Shown here one piece after another: positions 10,242 to 19,558 of a stretch of 51,820 nt of DNA. The stretch lies in assembly GCF_000264785.1 (NCBI RefSeq), contig NZ_AFJI01000034.1, forward strand, positions 1 through 51,820, given 5' to 3'. The position numbers were made by a program, and so were the translations under genes. A model generated the notes under the pieces. The model did not search any database, was not told the DNA's origin, and saw nothing but the letters and a program-made list of their open reading frames with translations. The first letter of the stretch is position 1. The number at the start of each line of letters is the position of its first letter. This DNA comes from Edwardsiella ictaluri ATCC 33202. GTDB lineage: Bacteria; Pseudomonadota; Gammaproteobacteria; Enterobacterales; Enterobacteriaceae.

Positions 10242-11004
10242 ATGAAGCGACTTCCAGCTTTCAAATTCCAGTTAAGACCAAAGATCAGCAGGAGCGCGAT
10301 ATGCTGTGCTTCGCAGGAGCTTGTCGCTTCGTTTTTAACCGTACACTGGCACTTCAGAATGAGAACCATAAAGCGGGAAAGAACTCTATCCCCTACACCC
10401 AAATGGCTTCATGGCTCATTGAGTGGAAATCCGCGCCTGAAACACAATGGCTACAAGAATCACCCTCTCAGCCGTTGCAGCAGTTACTAAAAGCTCTGGA
10501 GCGCGGCTACAAGAATTTCCTCCAAAAACGCGCAGCATTCCCGCGCTTCAAAAAATGTGGTCAAAACGATGCTTTCCGCTACCCGCAGGGCGTGAAGCTC
10601 GATCAGCTCAACAGTCGGATATCGTTGCTAAAGGTACGGTAGAGCAGCACGGACGAAACGTCAAAGCCAAATCAGGGGTGAACCGCTTGATACTGGATCT
10701 GGGCTGGTATGAACTACGCCGCCAGATTGAGTACAAGCAGCTCTGGCGCGGTGGTCAGGTATTGGCGATTAATCCCGCCTACACCAGTCAGAAATGCGCC
10801 TGCTGTGGCCATACAGCGAAAGAAAACCGCCAGTCACAAAGCCATTTCGAGTGTCTGGAATGTGGATATACAGAGAACGCTGCTATCAACGGTGCCCGTA
10901 ATATTTTAGCGGCGGGGCACGCCGCGTTAGCCGGTGGAGAGATGGCAGCTTTAGGCCGCCCGATGAAGCAGGAACCCACCGCAACGGCTCAGATCATGAT
11001 TTGA
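10242..11004 (+). pseudogene. tnpB: IS200/IS605 TnpB (RNA-guided nuclease), frameshifted and internally deleted
   Basis: The start ATG 10242 gives MKRLPAFKFQLRPK, the usual TnpB N-terminus. The frame then shifts near 10280 into the frame carrying FAGACRFVFNRTLALQNENH and AFPRFKKCGQNDAFRYPQG. Near 10625 the sequence jumps from about residue 135 of the family to the C-terminal part (VKAKSGVNRLILDLGWYE), losing roughly 150 codons that normally hold the first RuvC Asp and the Glu. The zinc ribbon (CACCGH ... CLECGY) remains. The last RuvC Asp in the family motif ADxNGARN has become AAINGARN. The nuclease is therefore dead. Confidence 0.85.
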
Positions 11005-11015
11005 GCGTAGTAGGA

Positions 11016-11046
11016 ATCCTCCGCCTTCAGGCGGGGAGGATGTCAA
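11016..11046 (+). repeat. Right-end hairpin of the IS200/IS605 element
   Basis: Twelve nt after the tnpB stop, ATCCTCCGCC-TTCA-GGCGGGGAGGAT forms a stem with a small bulge and is followed by TGTCAA. This is the typical subterminal hairpin plus cleavage tail of IS605-type right ends, and in active elements it is part of the guide RNA. The matching left end has been lost to the IS1-family insertion. Confidence 0.65.
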
Positions 11047-11254
11047 TCTCAGCGCTGAATTCACAAGCCGCCGCTCTCTGGGCTAACAGCCTACCCCAGT
11101 AGGAATATATTGTTGCACCCCGTTTGAGCATGGACAGCGCACAACAACCGGCGCGTACACGCAGTAAGTGAGGATCGTGAGCACGACTCAGGACCAAAAT
11201 GGAAAATCAAATATCCTAATGGGATCGACGCTAAGGGTGGCGAGGCGCAGACGC

Positions 11255-11402
11255 CGGCTCCCCACGCCAGAGGGGATGACGCGATAGCGACGTTGTCACT
11301 TTTTGGGTGCAGTTCCTGCCCCTCCGCGACAGCGGGGATGAAATAATGGTGACGTTGTCACTTTTGTGCGTTTTCTGCCCCCGCACCAGCGGGGATAAAC
11401 CA
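11255..11402 (+). CRISPR. Degenerate three-repeat CRISPR-like array (type I-E-like repeat)
   Basis: Three 29-nt units lie at 11255-11283, 11317-11345 and 11374-11402. Each has the CCCC-N8-GGGGAT hairpin of the enterobacterial type I-E repeat; the last (CCCCGCACCAGCGGGGATAA) matches best. Intervals are 33 and 28 nt. The two spacers are not independent: both contain GACGTTGTCACTTTT, so part of the array may be a divergent tandem duplication. No cas gene is present in the window. I regard it as a decayed array or repeat relic. Confidence 0.5.
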
Positions 11403-11646
11403 TGCCTCTGGCCTTTTGGCATAAACTTTTTCTTTAGGTCGGTACGCTGTTTTTCTGACAGTTTATCCGTGATGCGCTCAAACCATGTATCAAGCGCTGT
11501 ATCGTGTGGTACAACCGCGCAGGAATATGCAATGCCCCATGCAACAGCGGAGCGGCGGTTTTATCCTCTATCGCCTGCCGTATGGTGTAAGCGTGGATGG
11601 TTTTGCTAAAACGGGCTTGCGGTTTTACCCGGTGTGCCGTAAAGCC
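11400..11646 (-). pseudogene. Relic of a type I restriction endonuclease R subunit (HsdR)
   Basis: The minus strand reads GFTAHRVKPQARFSKTIHAY, TIRQAIEDKTAAPLL and, after one frameshift, DTALDTWFERITDKLSEKQ and RTDLKKKFMPKG. This resembles the HsdR segment after the helicase GFTGTP motif (IIHAYTI..AVED..VPLLYEGR, then the WFE..T..L..KQ..DLK region). Only about 80 codons survive. The 5' side stops at the second IS200/IS605 relic and the 3' side runs into the CRISPR-like repeats. The family assignment is from memory of conserved words and should be confirmed by search. Confidence 0.55.
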
Positions 11647-11685
11647 CCGTCCTTCATGGCGAGGATATAAGGCGCGGTTTTCGAC

Positions 11686-11883
11686 CTAACGTGGTGTTTG
11701 CTGTTGCTCAATGTATTGCCGGATGATTGATATTGGCGCACCACCGCAACTACGGGCAAAGTAGCCGTGGAGTCCACAGGACGCCTTTGTCGTAATACCT
11801 TGCGGCAATGTCTGGGCGATCACGGCGAAGCAATCGGTTGAATATTCCCTTTAAGCTGTTAACCAAAACCGCTCTGCGGGATA
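11686..11883 (-). pseudogene. Second IS200/IS605 TnpA 3' relic
   Basis: The minus strand encodes RRAVLVNSLKGIFNRLLRRD, RPDIAARYYDKGVLWTP, then after a 1-nt shift GYFARSCGGAPISIIRQYI and EQQQTPR-stop. This is the C-terminal half of a Y1 transposase. Unlike the copy at 9846-10219 it keeps the YIEQQ tyrosine region. The two copies are in the same orientation and clearly related but not identical. A GC-rich fold-back at about 11646-11668 may be its terminal hairpin. Confidence 0.75.
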
Positions 11884-12206
11884 AGGTACAGCGTAAGGCC
11901 GGTAAGCCCGGCCAGTGGTACAGACAGATGGGGAGCGCTTAGCGGTTGGCGGACGGGAAACGCCCTGCGACACGGCGACTGACACAGCGCAGGGCGGTGC
12001 GGACAGCGGTGCTGGCATGCGTCGGGTAAACGGAAAAGCCGTTATACCCGCGCTGTTGACACACCGTTGCCCATGTTAAGCGCCGCCAGTCAACGTTGTA
12101 TAAAGGGGCTGGCCGGAGGCACGGTATTCCGTTGTGCCATGCGGACAGGCGGGCCGGGGGATAACCGCCTGCCCTGCAGACGCGCCGACGCGCGCCCGCT
12201 CCGGTC
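11884..12206. other. Non-coding interval downstream of atoB
   Basis: 323 nt between the tnpA relic and the atoB stop. No ORF in either strand has a recognisable product. Some GC-rich fold-back potential exists near 12150-12190, which could end the ato transcript, but there is no T-run, so I do not call a terminator. Confidence 0.4.
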
Positions 12207-13391
12207 TCAGCTGATCCTCTCCACGATCAGGGCGATCCCCTGGCCGCCGCCGATGCACAGTGTCGCCAGCCCCAGGCTCTTATCCCGGGCGGAGAGCGCG
12301 TGCAGCAGGGTGACCAGAACCCGGGCGCCGCTGGCGCCGATGGGGTGGCCCAGCGCGATGGCGCCGCCGTTGACGTTCACCTTTTCGGCATCCAGCCCCA
12401 GCGCCTTTCCGACGGCCAGGAACTGCGCGGCAAAGGCTTCATTGGCCTCAATCAGATCGATATCGGCCATCTGCAGCCCGCACTGTCGCAGCGCCTTCTG
12501 GGTGGCGGGGACCGGCCCCATCCCCATCAGCGCCGGTGCGACGCCGCCGCTGGCATAGCCCTTAATCCGCGCCAGCGGTGTCAGTCCCGCCGCCCGGGCG
12601 GCGTTTTCCTCCATCACCACCAGCGCCGCCGCGCCGTCGTTGATCCCTGAGGCGTTACCGGCGGTGACGCTGCCCGCCTTATCGAACGCCGGGCGCAGGG
12701 CGGCAAGTCCTTCCGCCGTGGAGTCGGCTTTGGGGAATTCGTCGCGCTCAAAGAGGGTAGTTTTTTTACGCGACGTCACGCTGACCGGGACAATCTCGGC
12801 CCGGAAGGCACCGGCATGGATGGCCGCCAGCGCCTTTTGCTGGGAGAGCAGGGCCAGTGCGTCCTGCATCTCACGGCTGATGTCATATTCGCGGGCGATG
12901 TTTTCGGCGGTGATCCCCATCGGGTAGCCGTGGGTGGCGCACAGCAGGCCATCCTGCAGGATAACGTCGGTCAGCGTCCCGTCGCCGAGGCGGTAGCCCC
13001 AGCGCGCCTGTGCATTCAGCAGATATGGCGCCTGACTCATGTTTTCCATGCCACCGGCGATCACTGCCTGCGCCTGGCCCGCCTGAATGGCCTGGGCGGC
13101 CAGCGCCACGCTTTTGAGGCCCGAGCCGCAGACCTTGTTGACGGTAAATCCGCAGACCTGTTCGCTGAGGCCACTTTTTAACAGCGCCTGACGCGCCGGG
13201 TTTTGTCCCAGCCCGGCCTGCAGTACGTTGCCCATGATCACCTCATCCACCCGTTGCGGGTCGAGGCGGGCGCGTTCCAGGGCGGCCCTGATGACCGTGG
13301 CGCCAAGATCGATGGCGCTGGTTGCCGCCAGGGCGCCGTTGAAGCTGCCGATGGCGGTGCGCACTGCGCTGACGATGACACAATTTTTCAT
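12207..13391 (-). CDS. atoB: Acetyl-CoA C-acetyltransferase (thiolase) AtoB
   Basis: 394-aa type II thiolase that cleaves acetoacetyl-CoA with CoA into two acetyl-CoA. Catalytic residues are visible: Cys88 in [10 protein letters not shown], the His of [10 protein letters not shown], and the second Cys in LCIGGGQG. The open frame extends 57 codons upstream, but the ATG at 13391 is chosen. It follows AAGGAAAAGAAG and gives [12 protein letters not shown], the standard AtoB start and length. It is the last gene of atoDAEB, 29 nt after atoE. Confidence 0.96.
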   Translation of the reverse strand: MKNCVIVSAVRTAIGSFNGALAATSAIDLGATVIRAALERARLDPQRVDEVIMGNVLQAGLGQNPARQALLKSGLSEQVCGFTVNKVCGSGLKSVALAAQAIQAGQAQAVIAGGMENMSQAPYLLNAQARWGYRLGDGTLTDVILQDGLLCATHGYPMGITAENIAREYDISREMQDALALLSQQKALAAIHAGAFRAEIVPVSVTSRKKTTLFERDEFPKADSTAEGLAALRPAFDKAGSVTAGNASGINDGAAALVVMEENAARAAGLTPLARIKGYASGGVAPALMGMGPVPATQKALRQCGLQMADIDLIEANEAFAAQFLAVGKALGLDAEKVNVNGGAIALGHPIGASGARVLVTLLHALSARDKSLGLATLCIGGGQGIALIVERIS

Positions 13392-13420
13392 CTTCTTTTC
13401 CTTAAGGTGGGTCGATACCG

Positions 13421-14743
13421 TCAGAAGAGGGTCAGACCGACAACAAAAATAACGCCGGAGAACAGCAGGGCGGTGATGCAGTAGCCCATGATGTCGCGGA
13501 CCCCAAGCCCGGCGATGGCCAGGGCGGGGAGCGCCCAGAAGGGCTGCGCCATGTTCATCCACTGCTCGCCGTAGGCGATGGCCATCACCGATTTACCGAG
13601 ATCGGCCCCCAGGGTTTGCGCAGCGGGCAGGACGAATGGCCCCTGAATGACCCAGTGGCCGCCACCGGACGGCACGGCAAAGTTGATCAGCGCAGAGCTG
13701 AAGAAGGTCATCAGCGGGAAGGTGTCCTTATTGGCCACGTTGATGAAGAACTCGGTGATCAGGCCACCGAGGCCGGAGTGCTCCATCATCAGCTGGATCC
13801 CGGCATAGAAGGGGAACTGAACCAGAATACCGGCGGTGCTGCGCGCGGCGGCGCTGATGGCGCGCATATAGGCCATCGGCGTTTTGTGCAGCAGCAGACC
13901 GGCGATCATAAACATCATGTTGACGGTGTTGATGGTGATGTTGAACCCCTTCCCGGCGAAGTAGATCCCCAGATAGGCGATGCCCAGCGCGCCGATGATC
14001 AGCGCCAGAATACGGCTCTCCTCCAGCTTCTCTGACGGGGGGGCATCTGCCGGTAATTTTTTCTGGAAATCGGCCTCTTCCATCAGCAGCGCCGGATCGA
14101 TGCTGACGACATCGGACGGTTTGGGGGTCATCAGGCGGGTAATAAAGGGCATCACCACGATCAGGGCGAGGGTGATGAAGATGTTAAAGCCGGTGAAGAG
14201 GGTATCGCTGACCGGAATTAACCCGGCAACGTGCTCCACCGGGTTACCCGGGGTGGCTGCCAGCAGGGGCATCGAGCCGGAAAAGCCGCCGCCCCAGGTC
14301 AGAAAGCCGATGTAGGCGCAGGCGATCAGCAGCGGGTAGTCTGACCCCGGTACGCGCCGGGCGACCTCACGGGCAAACATCGCCCCCACCACCAGCCCAA
14401 ATCCCCAGTTGATGACGCAGGCGACGGAGCCGAAAAAGGTCACCAGCATCACGCCCTGAGCGGGGGTCCTGGCGGCCGATGCGGCGGTGCGCAGCAGGCT
14501 TTTCACCGGGGCGGAGCTCGCCAGCGCATGGCCCGTCACGATGATCAGCGCCATCTGCATGCCGAATGCCAGCAGGTTCCAGAAGCCATCGCCCCAGAAG
14601 CGCACCATGGCCAGCGGTGTTTGGGGTGTCAGCCACAGCGCGATAGCGAAGGTCAGCAGGGTCAGCAGCATGGCGAAAATCAGCGGATCGGGCAGCCAGC
14701 GGCTAACGAAGCGGGCCATAAAACGTGAGATGCGGCCAATCAT
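13421..14743 (-). CDS. atoE: Short-chain fatty acid transporter AtoE
   Basis: 440-aa polytopic inner-membrane permease for acetoacetate, butyrate and similar short-chain fatty acids. About a dozen hydrophobic segments are visible, with family stretches [32 protein letters not shown] and [17 protein letters not shown]. The start overlaps the atoA stop by 4 nt. Length and order match the enterobacterial atoDAEB operon. Confidence 0.94.
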   Translation of the reverse strand: MIGRISRFMARFVSRWLPDPLIFAMLLTLLTFAIALWLTPQTPLAMVRFWGDGFWNLLAFGMQMALIIVTGHALASSAPVKSLLRTAASAARTPAQGVMLVTFFGSVACVINWGFGLVVGAMFAREVARRVPGSDYPLLIACAYIGFLTWGGGFSGSMPLLAATPGNPVEHVAGLIPVSDTLFTGFNIFITLALIVVMPFITRLMTPKPSDVVSIDPALLMEEADFQKKLPADAPPSEKLEESRILALIIGALGIAYLGIYFAGKGFNITINTVNMMFMIAGLLLHKTPMAYMRAISAAARSTAGILVQFPFYAGIQLMMEHSGLGGLITEFFINVANKDTFPLMTFFSSALINFAVPSGGGHWVIQGPFVLPAAQTLGADLGKSVMAIAYGEQWMNMAQPFWALPALAIAGLGVRDIMGYCITALLFSGVIFVVGLTLF

Positions 14744-15390
14744 GCGTCACCCCGCATGATCAACAGGTCGGCGGCGACGTCAAAATGGGCCTCGGTCTTG
14801 GTGCGCAGGGTGGCCAGATCGCACCCTGCGGCGAGTTCGGTCAGCCACATTTTGCCGTCCGTAAAGCGGAATACCGCCAGTTCGGTGACCAGCACATGCA
14901 CCGCATGGCGGGCGGTGAGTGGCATGGTGCAATTACGCAGAATTTTCGCCGCGCCATCTTTCGCGCAGTGCTCCATGGCAATAATGACTTTGCGCGCCCC
15001 GGTGACCAGATCCATCGCACCCCCCATGCCCGGCACCATTTTGCCGGGAACCACCCAGTTGGCGAGGCTGGCCTGTTCATCGACCTGCAGCCCACCCAGT
15101 ACGCAGGCGTCCACGTGACCGCCGCGGATCAGGGCGAACGACAGCGCGCTGTCGAACATGGCCGCGCCCGGTAAAATCCCGCAGGGCTGTCCCCCGGCGT
15201 TCACCAGATCGGGGTGGGCGGTGGTGACCGGCCCCAGCCCGAGGAATCCGTTTTCCGATTGCAGGGTGATGTGGATACCCTGCGGCAGATAATTGGCGAC
15301 CATCGTCGGCAGGCCGATGCCCAGATTGACGATGTCGCCATCGTGCAGCTCTCGCGCCACGCGGCGCGCAATACGCTGTTTCGCATCCAT
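14740..15390 (-). CDS. atoA: Acetate CoA-transferase beta subunit AtoA
   Basis: 216-aa beta subunit of the heterotetrameric acetyl-CoA:acetoacetate CoA-transferase, a family I CoA-transferase. The catalytic glutamate is Glu46 in QSENGFLG. Conserved stretches are GIGLPTMVANYLP and VPGKMVPGMGGAMDLV. Together with AtoD it activates acetoacetate to acetoacetyl-CoA. The start shares one nucleotide with the atoD stop (TAATG) and its stop overlaps atoE, so translation is coupled. Confidence 0.95.
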   Translation of the reverse strand: MDAKQRIARRVARELHDGDIVNLGIGLPTMVANYLPQGIHITLQSENGFLGLGPVTTAHPDLVNAGGQPCGILPGAAMFDSALSFALIRGGHVDACVLGGLQVDEQASLANWVVPGKMVPGMGGAMDLVTGARKVIIAMEHCAKDGAAKILRNCTMPLTARHAVHVLVTELAVFRFTDGKMWLTELAAGCDLATLRTKTEAHFDVAADLLIMRGDA

Positions 15391-16052
15391 TATTTATTCT
15401 CCTGAGGCAGGACGATATGGTCGATGACTGCGCCGGGCGTCACGATGTGGTCAGGCAGCAGCGCACCGGTCTCCACCAGTTCGTCCGGCTCTGCCAGGGT
15501 GATGTCGGCGGCGAGGGCAATCAGCGGGTTAAAGTTGCGGGCGCTGAGCTGGTAGGTCAGATTGCCCAGGGGATCGGCGCGATGGGCGCGGATCAGCGCC
15601 AGATCGGCGCGCAGCGGGCGCTCCAGCAGCCAGGTTTTGCCGTCGAGCGTCAGGCTCTGCTTGCCCTCGGCGACGACGGTACCGACGCCGGTGGGGGTCA
15701 GAAAACCGCCGAGCCCGGCGCCGCCGCAGCGGATCTGTTCAATCAGGGTGCCCTGCGGAACCAGTTGCACCGCCATCTCCCCGGCCATCATGCGCCGCCC
15801 GGTCTCCGGATTGGTGCCGATGTGGGAGGCGATGACGCGGCTGACCCGCCCGTTGACGATCAGCGGGCCGATGCCCGTATCGACAAAGGCGGTATCGTTG
15901 GCGATCAGGGTCAGGTCCCTGACGCCGGACTCCAGCAGGGCCGAGATCAGGCGGGGCGGGGTGCCTACCCCCATAAAGCCGCCCACCATAATGGTCATGC
16001 CGTCGCGAAACAGCCCGGTGGCACTCTGTAAAGTAATCAACTTGGTTTTCAT
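15390..16052 (-). CDS. atoD: Acetate CoA-transferase alpha subunit AtoD
   Basis: 220-aa alpha subunit of acetyl-CoA:acetoacetate CoA-transferase. Family stretches are [20 protein letters not shown] near the N-terminus, [19 protein letters not shown] in the middle, and [12 protein letters not shown] near the C-terminus. It is the first gene of the operon; a sigma-54 promoter (16098-16113) and an AtoC-type operator (16201-16237) lie upstream. Expression is therefore expected to depend on AtoSC and sigma-54. Confidence 0.95.
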   Translation of the reverse strand: MKTKLITLQSATGLFRDGMTIMVGGFMGVGTPPRLISALLESGVRDLTLIANDTAFVDTGIGPLIVNGRVSRVIASHIGTNPETGRRMMAGEMAVQLVPQGTLIEQIRCGGAGLGGFLTPTGVGTVVAEGKQSLTLDGKTWLLERPLRADLALIRAHRADPLGNLTYQLSARNFNPLIALAADITLAEPDELVETGALLPDHIVTPGAVIDHIVLPQENK

Positions 16053-16097
16053 TATTTTTCCCTGTTACGTACGCTAATTTAGGTACCTAAAGGGAAT

Positions 16098-16113
16098 AGC
16101 AAGCCGGATGCCA
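16098..16113 (-). promoter_or_regulatory. Sigma-54 promoter of atoDAEB
   Basis: On the minus strand TGGCATCCGGCTTGCT matches the -24/-12 consensus TGGCAC-N5-TTGCW with one mismatch and exact GG-to-GC spacing. The predicted start is near 16086, about 34 nt before atoD. AtoC is a sigma-54-dependent activator, which agrees. Confidence 0.85.
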
Positions 16114-16200
16114 GCGTGGCCTATAGATGAAATTATTGAATAACCAATTGAATAATATGATTTATAGTGGTGTGAGCCGCGTGGCAGTGAGCGGGGGTGA

Positions 16201-16237
16201 TGTGCAGCGCTTTGCACACTGTGCAACATTTTGCACA
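16201..16237 (-). promoter_or_regulatory. AtoC-type upstream activating sequence
   Basis: A repeated inverted structure built from four copies of TGTGCA/TGCACA: TGTGCA-N6-TGCACA, one base, TGTGCA-N6-TGCACA. It is centred about 130 nt upstream of the predicted atoD start site. Position and TTGCACA/TGTGCAA core resemble the AtoC site known from E. coli. It lies between atoC and atoD. Confidence 0.8.
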
Positions 16238-16284
16238 GCAGATTCTGGCCGCAGGCGATGCACCGTCACCCTGTACGGCACCGC

Positions 16285-17661
16285 CTAGCACCCCGCCGGA
16301 TCGATACCGTACTCCTGCAGTTTGTACATCAGGGCGCGACGGCTGATGCCCAGCATTAAGGCGGTGCGGGTGCGGTTTCCCTCCTGCTGCTCGAGCACTT
16401 CGCTGATGATGCGCCGCTCCTCGCGCTTGATCTCCTCTTTCAGATTGCGTTCGCCGGAGGGGGTACTTTTGACGCCGCTGATGGGCTGGTGCAGCGGGGC
16501 TGGCAGATCGTCAGCAAAAATGATCGCGCCGGTGCTCATTACCACCGCGCGCTCAATGACATTGGAGAGCTCGCGGATGTTACCCGGCCAGGGCCAGGAG
16601 CAGAGCAGCGCCAGGGCGGCAGGATCGATCTCAATCATGTCGCGCTGATTCTCTGAGCTGAATTTCTGTAAGAAATGGTTGGCGAGCAGGGCGATGTCCT
16701 GTCGCCGCTCGCGCAGCGGCGGCAGCTGCAGATGAATGACGTTCAGGCGATAGAAGAGATCGTTACGGAAGCGGCCCTCGCGCACCATTGCCTGCAAATC
16801 CCGGTTGGTGGCGGCCACGATGCGGATATCCACCCGAATGGTTTGATGCCCCCCCACGCGCTCGAACTCCCTTTCCTGCAGGATCCGCAGCAGCTTGGCC
16901 TGCAGCACCGGCGGCATTTCGCCGATTTCATCCAGCAGCAGGGTTCCCCGGTGGGCACGCTCAAACAGGCCCTGGCGCAGGGCCTGCGCCCCGGTAAATG
17001 CCCCCTTTTCATGGCCGAACAGCTCGCTTTCCAGCAGAGACTCCGGCAGGGCGGCGCAGTTGACCTTGATAAACGGGCCGTTTGCACGCCGCGAGTTGTA
17101 GTGAATGGCGCGGGCAATCAGCTCCTTGCCGGTTCCGCTCTCGCCGCTGATCAGTACGTTAGCCTGCGAAAGGGCAATTTTCGCGGTGTCTTTGCAGATA
17201 TCGATCATGCGGGGGCTGTTGGTCAGGATATGCCCCCATTGCCAGCGGCTGCTCAGGGCCTGATGCAGGCTGCGGATCTCCTGCTTCATCGCCTGCAGCT
17301 GTAGCGCGCGCCGGATCAGTAAGTTCAGCTCCTCCAGATCGAAGGGCTTGATCACGTAATCGAATGCGCCGCTGCGCAGCGCCTCGACGGCGGTTGCCAC
17401 CTCGGCGTAGGCGGTCATCAGAATGACGGGCGTGCGTGGCTGCCGGGTGCGCATGATTTTCAGGGCGTCGATCCCGCTCATTGTTGGCATGCGGATATCC
17501 ATCAGCACCACGTCCGGCGGCGCGTCGGCAAAGCACTGCAGCGCCTCTTCACCGTTGCTGGCGTCGTACGTTTCATGCCCCTGGAGCGCAAACGCGGTGG
17601 TGAGCATGCGGCGCACATTCTCTTCGTCATCCACGATGAGGATACGGTAGCGGGATTTCAT
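16285..17661 (-). CDS. atoC: Acetoacetate metabolism response regulator AtoC
   Basis: 458-aa NtrC-type regulator. The receiver domain (1-120) has phospho-acceptor Asp55 (VVLMDIRMP). The AAA+ sigma-54 interaction domain (about 145-380) has Walker A GESGTGKE at 173-180, the sigma-54 contact loop GAFTGA at 220-225, and LLDEIGEM. A Fis-type HTH lies at the C-terminus (RTALMLGISRRALMYKLQ). It activates atoDAEB on signals from AtoS. The start overlaps the atoS stop (ATGA). Confidence 0.96.
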   Translation of the reverse strand: MKSRYRILIVDDEENVRRMLTTAFALQGHETYDASNGEEALQCFADAPPDVVLMDIRMPTMSGIDALKIMRTRQPRTPVILMTAYAEVATAVEALRSGAFDYVIKPFDLEELNLLIRRALQLQAMKQEIRSLHQALSSRWQWGHILTNSPRMIDICKDTAKIALSQANVLISGESGTGKELIARAIHYNSRRANGPFIKVNCAALPESLLESELFGHEKGAFTGAQALRQGLFERAHRGTLLLDEIGEMPPVLQAKLLRILQEREFERVGGHQTIRVDIRIVAATNRDLQAMVREGRFRNDLFYRLNVIHLQLPPLRERRQDIALLANHFLQKFSSENQRDMIEIDPAALALLCSWPWPGNIRELSNVIERAVVMSTGAIIFADDLPAPLHQPISGVKSTPSGERNLKEEIKREERRIISEVLEQQEGNRTRTALMLGISRRALMYKLQEYGIDPAGC

Positions 17662-19484
17662 TCTGGCGGGCTCTCCGGCGGATGGGTCGGTAACATGAGG
17701 GTAAAGGCGGTACCGCCTCCCGGCGTGCTGGCCACGTCAATATCCCCCCGGTGGGCGTTGATGATGCGCTGGCTCAGGGCCAGCCCAAGGCCGGTTCCCG
17801 CGGCCTTGGTGGTGAAGAAGGGGTCAAAGATTTTTTTCTGCAGCGCGATATCGATGCCGCAGCCGCTGTCCGTGATGGTCACCGCCTGCTGTGCGGGGGT
17901 GGGTTGCCAGGTGCGTATGCGGATCTCGCCGCGCGCGCTGATGGCCTGCACCGCATTGATTAAGATGTTCAGCAGTACCTGCTTGAGCAGTTCGCGATCG
18001 GCCACGATCGCCGGCAGCGTGCTGTCCAGCGCGCAGTGGAAGGTGATCCGCGCCTGAACCCCGGAGGTTTGCACCAGGATCAGCGCCTCTTCGATCAGCA
18101 CGTTGAGCGACACCCGCTGCCACTGGCTTTGCCGCGGTCGGGAAAAGTCGAGCAGCTGTTGAATGACTTTATTAATTGAATCAATCTCTTTCAGTACTAC
18201 GGACAGATACTCCTGATGCGCTGGCAGGGCGGTTTGCTGACGGATGATCTGCACATAGCCGCGGATGGCAGTCAGCGGGTTGCGCACCTCATGGGCGACG
18301 CCGGCCATCAGCTCGCCCAGCGTGGCAAGCCTTTCGGTCTGCGCCAGACGCCGCTGGGCCTCTTTGCGGGCGGTCAGATCGGAAAAGATCACCAGCGCCC
18401 CCATCAGTTCGCCATGGGGGTTATGGATGCGGCTGGTGGTGACGCTGAGTTCAATGGTCCGATGACGCGCCGGGAAGCTGACCTCTTGCGCCAGATGTTC
18501 GGTGCCGTGTGCCAGGGTATCCAGCACCGGACTGGCGAAATGGGAGCCGGAGAACAGAGCGGCGTAGGGCTGGCCCACCAGCTCATCCCGCGTATAGCCG
18601 GTGATGGCCTCAGCCGCCGGGTTGATGGTGGTGAGATTGCCCAGCCGGTCGATGGCGATCACCCCGTCGGCGGCGTTTTCAATGATCAGATCGTTAAGGG
18701 TCTTGGTCTCACGCAGCGTTTGCGCCAGTGCGTTGACGCTGCGGCTGATTTGCCCCAGCTCGCCGGGCAGCTCGGGGAGCGGCTCAGGCGTTTTGTGCAC
18801 CAGCGCTGACAGCCCTTCGGTGATGATGTCGATATGGGCGCTGAAACGCCGTGAGAAGAGGACGATCAGCAGCAGGCTGCACAGCAGGCCCGCCGTCAGC
18901 ACCGCCATAATACGCAGATCCATTTGTCTGGCCTGACGACGGATATCCTGCGTCAGCTCATTGGCCCAGATGTAGCCCAGCACCTCGCCACCCCGCTTAA
19001 TCGGGATCATCGAATTGAGGATATCGCCGCGCACCTGGTGGCCGGAAAAGACGAGCGGCGTATCGCTGCGCATCACCTCACGTCCGGGGTGGTCGGCGGC
19101 AATGGCCACGCCGACGTTGCTTTGATACAGCGCGAACGGGGCATAGGTAATGATCGCATCCAGCGTTTTGCTGTAGTAGCCCGCGCCGATGCCGGGAAAC
19201 GCCTGGGTGATACGCTCGGTGATGGGGCTGAGCTCGGTATTCAGCGCCCGGATACGCTCAGCGCGCGGCAGCGTCGCGAAATGGTCAAAGTGTCCCTCCA
19301 GCGCCTGGTCGAGCAGCTGAACGACGGCGGCCAGCTTTTTCTCTTTTTCGGCCAGCACCGCGGAGCGTCCCTCGGTCTCGACGATATAGCCAATCGACAG
19401 CGTCGGCACGATGACCAGCAGGATCGCCATGAGTATCATTTGATTGCGTAATCGTCGTGGGTATAGCACTCTTAAAAAGCGCAT
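17658..19484 (-). CDS. atoS: Sensor histidine kinase AtoS
   Basis: 608-aa membrane sensor kinase partner of AtoC. A first membrane helix lies near residues 14-34 and a second near 192-212, flanking a periplasmic sensing domain. HAMP and PAS domains follow (PAS about 255-370), then the HisKA box with His398 (GVAHEVRNPL) and a HATPase_c domain (NAVQAIS, DSGCGIDIALQ, GTGLGLALSQ). A TTG-initiated extension of 10 codons (from 19514) is possible. The ATG at 19484 gives the length of E. coli AtoS and the known N-terminus YPRRLRNQMILMA. Confidence 0.94.
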   Translation of the reverse strand: MRFLRVLYPRRLRNQMILMAILLVIVPTLSIGYIVETEGRSAVLAEKEKKLAAVVQLLDQALEGHFDHFATLPRAERIRALNTELSPITERITQAFPGIGAGYYSKTLDAIITYAPFALYQSNVGVAIAADHPGREVMRSDTPLVFSGHQVRGDILNSMIPIKRGGEVLGYIWANELTQDIRRQARQMDLRIMAVLTAGLLCSLLLIVLFSRRFSAHIDIITEGLSALVHKTPEPLPELPGELGQISRSVNALAQTLRETKTLNDLIIENAADGVIAIDRLGNLTTINPAAEAITGYTRDELVGQPYAALFSGSHFASPVLDTLAHGTEHLAQEVSFPARHRTIELSVTTSRIHNPHGELMGALVIFSDLTARKEAQRRLAQTERLATLGELMAGVAHEVRNPLTAIRGYVQIIRQQTALPAHQEYLSVVLKEIDSINKVIQQLLDFSRPRQSQWQRVSLNVLIEEALILVQTSGVQARITFHCALDSTLPAIVADRELLKQVLLNILINAVQAISARGEIRIRTWQPTPAQQAVTITDSGCGIDIALQKKIFDPFFTTKAAGTGLGLALSQRIINAHRGDIDVASTPGGGTAFTLMLPTHPPESPPE

Positions 19485-19558
19485 GCAGGTATCCCGGTGG
19501 CTCGGCGTAGGCAAACCCCCATTATCGGCGTTTGCGCCGGCGGTTTCTCAGCGGCGCA

